From an uncultured Planctomycetaceae bacterium (GTDB taxonomy: Bacteria; Planctomycetota; Planctomycetia; Pirellulales; JACPPG01): a DNA stretch of 5,000 bases. Position numbers and translations under genes: made by a program. Numbering within the stretch: the first letter of the stretch is position 1; every line of letters starts with the position of its first letter. The stretch covers positions 1-5,000 of the forward strand of contig CAMFLN010000343.1 in assembly GCA_945957305.1 (NCBI GenBank), written 5' to 3'. Below the pieces are notes generated by a model, which saw only the letters and a program-made list of their open reading frames with translations, was not told where the DNA came from and made no database searches. Below, piece after piece: positions 1 through 5,000 of the stretch.

Positions 1-714
1 CGCGCCGAAGAAAGATTCTTGTCGGCCCTGTCGGGCGTGAGCGATCCGCAGGAAAAACGTCGCATCATCGGCCGCGTGTTTATCGAGTGCTTCACCGACG
101 AAGCTGCAAAAATCGCGGGGGCCGAGTTTCTGGCGCAGGGGACCCTCTATCCGGACGTAATCGAAAGCGGCGCCGCCGTCGACGGTCCCGCAGCCACGAT
201 CAAGCTGCATCACAATGTCGGTGGACTGCCCAAGGATTTGAACTTTCAATTAGTGGAACCGCTGCGCGACCTGTTCAAGGATGAAGTACGTCGACTGGGG
301 TCACAACTAGGTCTGCCGGACGATATCGTTTGGCGACATCCCTTTCCGGGGCCGGGCCTGGCCGTGCGCTGCCTGGGTCCCGTGTCGCGCGAGCGGCTGG
401 ATCGCCTCCGCGACGCCGATGCGATCGTGGTCGAAGAAATCCGCGCCGCGGGTCTCTATCGCCAGACGGCGCAATCGTTCGCCGTGTTGCTGCCGGTGCA
501 AAGTGTGGGAGTCATGGGCGACGCCCGGACATACGAGGACGCGGTGGCCGTGCGTTCGATCGATACCGAAGACTTTATGACCGCGGATTGGAGCCGGCTC
601 CCCTACGATTTGCTGGCGCGCATTTCGACACGCATCATCAACGAAGTAAAGGGCGTGAACCGGGTCGTCTACGACATCAGCTCGAAGCCGCCCGCCACGA
701 TCGAGTGGGAATAA
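1..714 (+). CDS. guaA: GMP synthase (glutamine-hydrolysing), C-terminal part; 5' end outside window
   Basis: GuaA converts XMP, ATP and glutamine to GMP in the cytoplasm, the last step of guanine nucleotide synthesis. The frame is open from base 1, so this is the last 237 residues of a protein usually about 515-525 long. The N-terminal glutamine amidotransferase domain and the PP-loop are outside the window. Visible are the end of the ATP-pyrophosphatase domain ([24 protein letters not shown]) and the dimerisation domain with its hallmark [12 protein letters not shown]. The protein ends KPPATIEWE, as complete GuaA proteins do, so the C-terminus is intact. The TTG at 19 is an internal leucine codon, not a start. 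Codon use is GC-rich at third positions, like ettA downstream. The next gene is 105 bases away, so co-transcription is possible but not shown. The identification is essentially certain. Confidence 0.98.
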   Translation, partial: RAEERFLSALSGVSDPQEKRRIIGRVFIECFTDEAAKIAGAEFLAQGTLYPDVIESGAAVDGPAATIKLHHNVGGLPKDLNFQLVEPLRDLFKDEVRRLGSQLGLPDDIVWRHPFPGPGLAVRCLGPVSRERLDRLRDADAIVVEEIRAAGLYRQTAQSFAVLLPVQSVGVMGDARTYEDAVAVRSIDTEDFMTADWSRLPYDLLARISTRIINEVKGVNRVVYDISSKPPATIEWE

Positions 715-729
715 GGGCGTGGTCCAAAT

Positions 730-766
730 CGGCCGCGGAATTTCCTGGAGTGCCGCTTCGCGGCCG
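730..766 (+). other. GC-rich hairpin between guaA and ettA
   Basis: CGGCCGCG (730-737) pairs perfectly with CGCGGCCG (759-766), an 8-bp all-GC stem with a 21-base loop. A shorter alternative, GCCGC-TTC-GCGGC (752-764), competes for the same bases. No T-run follows, so it is not a standard intrinsic terminator. It could slow polymerase, protect the guaA 3' end or act with Rho; none of this can be decided from sequence. Confidence 0.4.
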
Positions 767-819
767 CGGCACAGGTCGCCTTTGAAACCAGGCACGTACA
801 ATACTCTTTCGCGATATTC

Positions 820-2493
<1,674 letters not shown>

Positions 2494-2570
2494 CCGCCGA
2501 GGAACAGTCGCGGCCGCGCAGCTTTGACCGAAAATCTTGAAGGAAAATTACCGCGCCCTTATTTGCGGTG

Positions 2571-2622
2571 CATAATAGAAATTAAGAACGGTCGAGAACG
2601 CACCACCTGGGTGCGTGGACCG
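2571..2622 (+). promoter_or_regulatory. Possible promoter and structured 5' leader of the small basic protein gene
   Basis: CATAAT (2571-2576) is a reasonable -10 box, but no good -35 lies 16-18 bases upstream, so the promoter call is weak. Just downstream is a two-part hairpin. CGGTC (2589-2593) pairs with GACCG (2618-2622), and CGCACC (2599-2604) pairs with GGTGCG (2610-2615) around the loop ACCTG. The two stems are separated by an asymmetric internal loop (GAGAA opposite TG). If transcription starts near 2583, this hairpin sits at the very 5' end of the mRNA, a place where stems often stabilise transcripts. The hairpin is seen directly; the function is inferred. Confidence 0.4.
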
Positions 2623-2663
2623 AATCGTTGTGTAAGTGAGTTCCCAGAGGGAGTCTGTTGGCG

Positions 2664-2828
2664 ATGACTGTGTTGCACACTGGTTCGACGAAGAAGTATT
2701 CCACAGGTTGGGACGCCATTTTCTCCGGCGGCGGCAAGAAACGAGCCGGCACGGCCACCAAGGCGAAGAAGGCGACGGCAGCCAAGAAAGCGAAGCCGAG
2801 CAAACCGGCCAAAAAGCGGGCCAAATAG
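2664..2828 (+). CDS. Small lysine-rich basic protein, 54 aa, conserved-hypothetical type
   Basis: This 54-residue frame starts at ATG 2664, preceded by a purine-rich AGAGGGAG (2646-2653) ten bases upstream, an acceptable ribosome binding site. The protein has two parts. The N-terminal block MTVLHTGSTKKYSTGWDAIF (1-20) has the composition of a folded or partner-binding segment. A GGG spacer follows, then a tail of Lys, Ala and Pro (about 25-54) with repeated AKKA-like units and no acidic residues. Such tails resemble those of bacterial histone-H1-like proteins and suggest nucleic acid binding, but the function is inferred from composition only. From memory, proteins starting MTVLHTG(S/T)TKKY occur in planctomycetes as unnamed proteins. 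The gene has its own leader hairpin and an intrinsic terminator overlapping the stop codon, so it looks like an independent, possibly strongly expressed unit. Confidence 0.75.
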   Translation: MTVLHTGSTKKYSTGWDAIFSGGGKKRAGTATKAKKATAAKKAKPSKPAKKRAK

Positions 2829-2853
2829 CCGCGGCCAATAAAGCTATTTTTTT
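2823..2853 (+). terminator. Intrinsic terminator of the small basic protein gene
   Basis: AAATAGC (2823-2829) pairs with GCTATTT (2843-2849), a 7-bp stem around a 13-base loop, and the T-run extends through 2853 (seven Ts from 2847). The left arm contains the TAG stop codon, so translation ends inside the terminator. The stem is AT-rich, so efficiency may be moderate. Confidence 0.6.
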
Positions 2854-2868
2854 GTACTAGCTCTACCC

Positions 2869-3270
2869 ATGCCAACCGCTATTTTCATTTCTCTGCCCGT
2901 CAAAGACCTTAAGAAGTCACAGGCATTTTACGAGGCGCTCGGCTTCCAGAGTAATCCTCAGCTGTCGGATGAAACAGCAGCGGGCATCACGATCAGCGAT
3001 ACAATATCTGTGATGTTGGCCACGCATGCGAAGTTCCAGGAGATTTCGCCCAAGCCAATCTCGGATGCGACGAACTTCTGCCAAATATTGCTCAGTCTAT
3101 CGTGTGAGAGCCGCGAAGAGGTCGATGCGTTGGTGTCGAAGGCAGTTACCGCCGGAGGAACGAAAGCGCATGAGCCCGAGGACTACGGCTTCATGTACCA
3201 GTGCGGTTTCTACGACCCCGATGGTCATGGGTGGGGGCTCACATGGATGGACCAGAGCAATCTCCAATGA
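2869..3270 (+). CDS. VOC superfamily (glyoxalase/bleomycin-resistance fold) protein
   Basis: The 133 residues form a single-gene VOC protein with two beta-alpha-beta-beta-beta modules. The first runs from IFISLPVKDLKKSQAFYEALGF (split here as residues 5-26), with the typical PVKDL, FYE and LGF; the second starts near SCESREEVDALV (78-89) and GG (96-97). Residues 105-128 contain YGFMY and DPDGHGW followed by a TWMD ending, typical of a subgroup annotated as glyoxalase or extradiol-dioxygenase-like, with no known substrate. Relatives normally have glutamate in the WE(V/I) position, a metal ligand; here it is G123 (codon GGG, one base from GAG). The protein may therefore not bind metal in the usual way. 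No Shine-Dalgarno sequence precedes ATG 2869, and the upstream terminator ends only 15 bases earlier. Third codon positions are less GC-rich than in guaA and ettA. The fold is near certain, the activity unknown. Confidence 0.93.
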   Translation: MPTAIFISLPVKDLKKSQAFYEALGFQSNPQLSDETAAGITISDTISVMLATHAKFQEISPKPISDATNFCQILLSLSCESREEVDALVSKAVTAGGTKAHEPEDYGFMYQCGFYDPDGHGWGLTWMDQSNLQ

Positions 3271-3370
3271 GACTGAAGTTAGCACCTGCTCGTCGCTGAG
3301 AATCTTGTACCCATTGAATTCCTAGAGATTGCCGTAATCAACGAGCAGCTTTCAACAAGACTCCCCGATC

Positions 3371-3407
3371 AAGCGGCCCGGCACGGTGGATACTGAATCG
3401 CTTTTTT
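3371..3407 (+). terminator. Weak candidate terminator after the VOC gene
   Basis: AAGCG (3371-3375) can pair with CGCTT (3399-3403), followed by Ts to 3407 (six Ts from 3402). The stem is only 5 bp with a 23-base loop that could hold a small GCC/GGC inner stem. It lies about 100 bases past the VOC stop codon. The rest of 3271-3449 shows no coding frame or other recognisable element. Confidence 0.25.
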
Positions 3408-3449
3408 GGCTGAGAGGCGGACGGTTTAGTGGACCACGATCAGTGGAAG

Positions 3450-3478
3450 TGGACGGAATTCCTGGTAAAATCGATAAT
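3450..3478 (+). promoter_or_regulatory. Sigma70-type promoter for tRNA-Gly
   Basis: TGGACG (3450-3455) matches 4 of 6 bases of the -35 consensus, and GATAAT (3473-3478) matches 5 of 6 of the -10, with an ideal 17-base spacer. Predicted transcription start near 3485 gives a leader of about 40 bases before the tRNA. An overlapping TAAAAT (3466-3471) is an alternative -10 with a poorer -35. Confidence 0.55.
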
Positions 3479-3523
3479 CGCTGGAACGAGGGTATCGCTC
3501 CGAAACCCTGTTAATTCAGCCCT

Positions 3524-3596
3524 GCGGGCGTAGCTCAGTTGGTAGAGCGCTAGCTTCCCAAGCTGGATGTCGACGGTTCGAGTCCGTTCGCCCGCT
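3524..3596 (+). tRNA. tRNA-Gly, anticodon CCC
   Basis: A complete 73-base cloverleaf is visible. The acceptor stem is GCGGGCG (3524-3530) with CGCCCGC (3589-3595). The D stem is GCTC (3533-3536) with GAGC (3545-3548). The anticodon stem is CTAGC (3550-3554) with GCTGG (3562-3566), including one T-G pair, around the loop TTCCCAA. The variable loop has 5 bases. The T stem GACGG/CCGTT closes the loop TTCGAGT. The anticodon CCC (3557-3559) reads the glycine codon GGG, and U73 at 3596 is the glycine-type discriminator. The 3' CCA is not encoded, so it must be added by CCA nucleotidyltransferase. Confidence 0.98.
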
Positions 3597-3602
3597 TTTT
3601 TT
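3584..3602 (+). terminator. T-run directly after tRNA-Gly
   Basis: Seven Ts (3596-3602) follow the GC-rich acceptor strand without a gap, the first being the discriminator base. The tRNA T arm and acceptor stem could serve as the terminator hairpin, making the tRNA a single-gene transcript. There is no separate hairpin. Confidence 0.4.
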
Positions 3603-3639
3603 CTCTTCCGGGCATAGAGCGTCATCTTTTCATTTTCAT

Positions 3640-3711
3640 GAGATGGCGCGCGTGCAGCCCGTCCTGCGGCCAACGCATGGTACCGCAACGCCATCTCGCA
3701 GCGAGTGCTGC
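3640..3711 (+). other. Structured non-coding segment (nested inverted repeats)
   Basis: GAGATGGCG (3640-3648) is perfectly complementary to CGCCATCTC (3689-3697). Inside, TGCGG (3665-3669) pairs with CCGCA (3683-3687), and CCA (3670-3672) with TGG (3678-3680). Directly after it is another hairpin, GCAGC-GAGT-GCTGC (3698-3711). The segment lies between the tRNA and the first repeat-headed frame. It could be a small RNA, a 5' leader structure for the downstream cluster, or the remnant of a palindromic repeat. No consensus family is recognised. Confidence 0.4.
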
Positions 3712-3738
3712 GTCGCGCGGTCCCAGGTAGAATAGTCG

Positions 3739-3777
3739 TCTATGCCTCCAGCCCCTAAGCAAACCCTCCGCTGGTTC
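3739..3777 (+). repeat. 39-base direct repeat, copy 1 (MPPAPK...RWF coding block)
   Basis: This copy matches 4479-4517 at 34 of 39 bases with no gaps. It covers TCT, the ATG and the first 12 codons of the downstream frame, ending at CGCTGGTTC. Similarity drops sharply after the RWF codons. Confidence 0.8.
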
Positions 3778-3906
3778 GAGGCGGCCGTTGAGTCGTTCTT
3801 CGCCTGGAAAGCTGGATGCGAGTACAATCTCTCGATGGGCGACGAGGAACTGAAAGAGGGCGGTGATTCGCCATCGTATTTTCAAAACCGCGGAGATTTC
3901 AGGTGA
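3742..3906 (+). CDS. Hypothetical 54-aa protein with MPPAPK...RWF leader; possibly a remnant
   Basis: ATG 3742 opens a 54-codon frame starting MPPAPKQTLRWF and continuing as a mostly hydrophilic, acidic sequence with aromatic residues (EAAVESFFAWKAG; later GDEELKEGGD). Planctomycete membrane proteins often begin with RRWF-type leaders followed by a hydrophobic helix; here no helix follows, so this may be a degraded or recombined copy. In favour of translation: its TGA stop overlaps the GTG start of the next gene by 4 bases (GTGA, 3903-3906), a classic coupling arrangement. Against: no clear Shine-Dalgarno sequence (nearest AGG at 3725-3727 is too far). TAGAAT (3728-3733) could be a -10 box but has no good -35 and lies very close to the start. 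No function can be assigned. Confidence 0.4.
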   Translation: MPPAPKQTLRWFEAAVESFFAWKAGCEYNLSMGDEELKEGGDSPSYFQNRGDFR

Positions 3907-4478
3907 AGAATATGAGCCGACATCTCTCCGCAATTTGGTATCTCTGTGCGGCGCTGGTGGCATCAAATAGCTCGGCGCAAGCGCCTACGAACGCACCGGA
4001 TTTGATTTCCCACGAACGCCCGTTCATTGCCATCTGGGAGGACAAACCGGGACATACTTTTAAACAAGAAGCCCCTTATCTGAGAATCGCTATTTGGAAT
4101 GATGGCAGCGTGCTATTCGCCGCCAATCCCAAATCTTGGAGCCACGGCCTGCGGCGCGGCAGAATATCGGTTGAGCAAGTCACCCGGTTGAAGTCAGCGA
4201 TTTCCGCGTCTGGCGTGTTCGACCTCAAAACAACGGGCATCTATCCCGTTTGTTGTCCGCAGGATTACATCCTAGCGGACCTGGGTGCCAAGCAGCAATT
4301 ATTGTCCTGCGCCGAAGTTGCATGGCCCCATGTTAAGGAGCGAGAATACCAAGAGCTTAGAAAGTGTTGGTACGCGCTGGATCAGATTGCCCTTAGCGGG
4401 CGTCCTGATGATTTCGAAGCTGTTGACCAACGATTCCGCAAAGCACCGCCTTCGTGGTTCCTACAAGAGCGAAAGTAG
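3903..4478 (+). CDS. Secreted hypothetical protein, 191 aa, with signal peptide
   Basis: The GTG start at 3903 is preferred: GGAG (3892-3895) lies 7 bases upstream and the start overlaps the previous stop in GTGA. ATG 3912, three codons on with AGGTGA five bases upstream, is an alternative. Residues 1-25 form a signal peptide: basic start (K2, R6, H7), hydrophobic core about 8-20 and a likely cleavage after SSA (25). There is no lipobox. The mature part has a probable beta-rich core with YLRIAIWNDGSVLFA (59-73), RISVEQVTRLKSAI (87-100), SGVFDL (103-108) and ILADLGAKQQLL (123-134). It carries four cysteines (117, 118, 136, 155), which could form disulfides outside the cytoplasm. Similar W-DG-V-F followed by LG-I-QV-L-GVF patterns occur, from memory, in unnamed planctomycete secreted proteins. 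Function is unknown. Third positions are less GC-rich than in ettA. Confidence 0.78.
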   Translation: MKNMSRHLSAIWYLCAALVASNSSAQAPTNAPDLISHERPFIAIWEDKPGHTFKQEAPYLRIAIWNDGSVLFAANPKSWSHGLRRGRISVEQVTRLKSAISASGVFDLKTTGIYPVCCPQDYILADLGAKQQLLSCAEVAWPHVKEREYQELRKCWYALDQIALSGRPDDFEAVDQRFRKAPPSWFLQERK

Positions 4479-4517
4479 TCTATGCCCCCAGCCCCCAAGC
4501 ACACCCGACGCTGGTTC
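4479..4517 (+). repeat. 39-base direct repeat, copy 2 (MPPAPK...RWF coding block)
   Basis: This is the second copy of the block at 3739-3777. It begins one base after the TAG stop of the secreted-protein gene and encodes the start of the 37-codon frame. Three of the five differences fall at third codon positions or are conservative in effect, and the encoded MPPAPK is identical. Confidence 0.8.
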
Positions 4518-4595
4518 CGGTTTTCGTTGGGCAAGGTATTGGCCATTGGTTACTACACACAATGTGTCATGATTCTTATATGGCAATACGATTAA
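4482..4595 (+). CDS. Hypothetical 37-aa peptide, MPPAPK...RRWFRFSL leader plus one hydrophobic segment
   Basis: ATG 4482 starts three bases after the previous stop. The peptide begins MPPAPKHTRRWFRFSLG, close to the RRWFRFSLR leader common in planctomycete membrane proteins, and continues with a hydrophobic, aromatic stretch (VLAIGYYTQCVMILIW) before TAA. It could be a real single-helix mini-protein in the positive-inside orientation, or the N-terminal stub of a longer membrane protein broken by a frameshift. The second reading is attractive because the next membrane-protein frame (−1 relative to this one) overlaps its end by 16 bases and is itself open back to 4427. No Shine-Dalgarno sequence is apparent beyond possible coupling to the upstream stop. 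Confidence 0.35.
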   Translation: MPPAPKHTRRWFRFSLGKVLAIGYYTQCVMILIWQYD

Positions 4596-5000
4596 GATCG
4601 CCGCTCGCGGTTACTCCCCTCGGTCCTGGCCATTTCAGAGCTGTCGTCGGACCGGATTCGACACTGCGGGTAGAACCAAGGGGTCACTTTGCGATTGCAG
4701 TCTCCGCAGCCTTGGCGGTTGGCGCGTTAATCACGGTCCTATGGTTCGTCCCAGGCGTCCCACTTGGCGTCAGAATTGCGATGACCATCGTTGGGTGCGC
4801 TTCTGGCGCAGTGCTGATTGCTTTCTTTGTGTTTGTGCATTCTCACGAACGGCAACATGGGCCGTACCTTGTTGTAAACGGGGAGGGAATCAACCTACGA
4901 GGCGGTCGGAGTGTCTTCCTTGGAGATTTCGACTCTTTTGAGATAGCGCGACGATGGGAGCCAACAGGCGACGGAGAATCGATGGTGTCATACCTCGTCC
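4580..5000 (+). CDS. Two-helix membrane protein, partial; 3' end outside window
   Basis: A frame with no stop runs from ATG 4580 to the window end (140 codons). Residues 37-57 (FAIAVSAALAVGALITVLWF onward) and about 62-86 (ending GAVLIAFFVFVHS) are two strong transmembrane segments joined by a very short turn (PGVPLG), a helical hairpin. After the second helix comes a probable beta-strand domain: YLVVNGEGINLRGG (96-109), SVFLGDFDSFEIARRW (111-126). This layout resembles PH-like or DUF-type domains attached to helical hairpins, but no family is recognised. ATG 4562 in the same frame is an alternative start, adding MCHDSY; neither start has a Shine-Dalgarno sequence. The start region overlaps the 37-codon frame by 16 bases, implying coupling or an ancestral fusion. 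The hydrophobic pattern and uninterrupted length argue that it is real. Confidence 0.7.
   Translation, partial: MAIRLRSPLAVTPLGPGHFRAVVGPDSTLRVEPRGHFAIAVSAALAVGALITVLWFVPGVPLGVRIAMTIVGCASGAVLIAFFVFVHSHERQHGPYLVVNGEGINLRGGRSVFLGDFDSFEIARRWEPTGDGESMVSYLV

Noticed and set aside
2636..2860. Plus-strand 74-codon frame overlapping the small basic protein gene
   Set aside because: It lies in another frame of the same DNA and runs through the terminator. The 54-codon frame has the better ribosome binding site, a coherent two-part protein and a stop placed at the terminator.
2548..2875. Minus-strand frames of 96-97 codons opposite the small basic protein gene
   Set aside because: They read backwards through the terminator and the lysine codons. 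One shows a hydrophobic stretch, but this follows from the complement of the lysine- and alanine-rich codons.
3286..3348. Inverted repeat CTGCTCGT/ACGAGCAG after the VOC gene
   Set aside because: The 8-bp match is separated by 47 bases, has no T-run after it and does not extend on either side, so it is weak evidence for a terminator or element.
3440..3694. Minus-strand 84-codon frame across the tRNA locus
   Set aside because: Its middle reads AGERTRTVDIQLGKLALYQ, the well-known false protein produced by translating the antisense strand of a tRNA-Gly gene. The tRNA explains the sequence.
4285..4572. Plus-strand 95-codon frame overlapping the end of the secreted-protein gene
   Set aside because: It overlaps two better-supported frames, has no signal or domain, and ignores the conserved MPPAPK repeat frame.
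4741..4941. Plus-strand 66-codon frame inside the partial membrane protein
   Set aside because: Arginine- and cysteine-rich out-of-frame translation; the overlapping frame from 4580 has two clean transmembrane segments and stays open to the window end.

Overview
The window looks like a piece of a planctomycete chromosome, probably from the Pirellulales side of the phylum. The support is moderate: the housekeeping genes are GC-rich, several clear genes lack a Shine-Dalgarno sequence, and there is a small lysine-rich protein of a type I associate with planctomycetes. Two short reading frames also begin with an MPPAPK...RWF block that resembles the RRWFRFSLR leader common at the start of planctomycete membrane proteins. 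The taxonomic call comes from remembered protein patterns, not from a search.

Layout, all on the + strand. Bases 1-714 hold the C-terminal part of guaA (GMP synthase), cut by the window edge. After a 105-base gap with a GC-rich hairpin comes ettA (820-2493), the ABC-F ATPase that acts on the ribosome. Bases 2494-2663 hold a possible promoter and a long 5'-leader hairpin. They precede a 54-residue basic protein (2664-2828), which ends in its own intrinsic terminator. A VOC/glyoxalase-fold gene follows at once (2869-3270) and has lost the usual C-terminal metal-binding glutamate. A roughly 250-base non-coding stretch leads to a good sigma70-type promoter and a tRNA-Gly(CCC) gene (3524-3596).

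The last 1.4 kb is accessory-like, with lower GC at third positions. A structured non-coding segment (3640-3711) precedes four tightly packed reading frames: a 54-codon frame (3742-3906), a secreted 191-residue protein starting inside a GTGA overlap (3903-4478), a 37-codon frame 3 bases later (4482-4595), and a two-helix membrane protein that overlaps it and runs off the right edge (4580-5000). The 54- and 37-codon frames begin with the same 39-base sequence (34/39 identical), so this block probably arose by duplication or is a decaying tandem family.

The two halves do very different jobs. The first is core metabolism and translation: purine synthesis, ribosome throttling and a glycine tRNA. 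The second is uncharacterised cell-envelope material. No mobile-element gene, CRISPR array or complete defence system is visible. The most interesting parts are the repeat-headed small-gene cluster at 3640-5000 and the self-contained small basic protein unit at 2571-2853.
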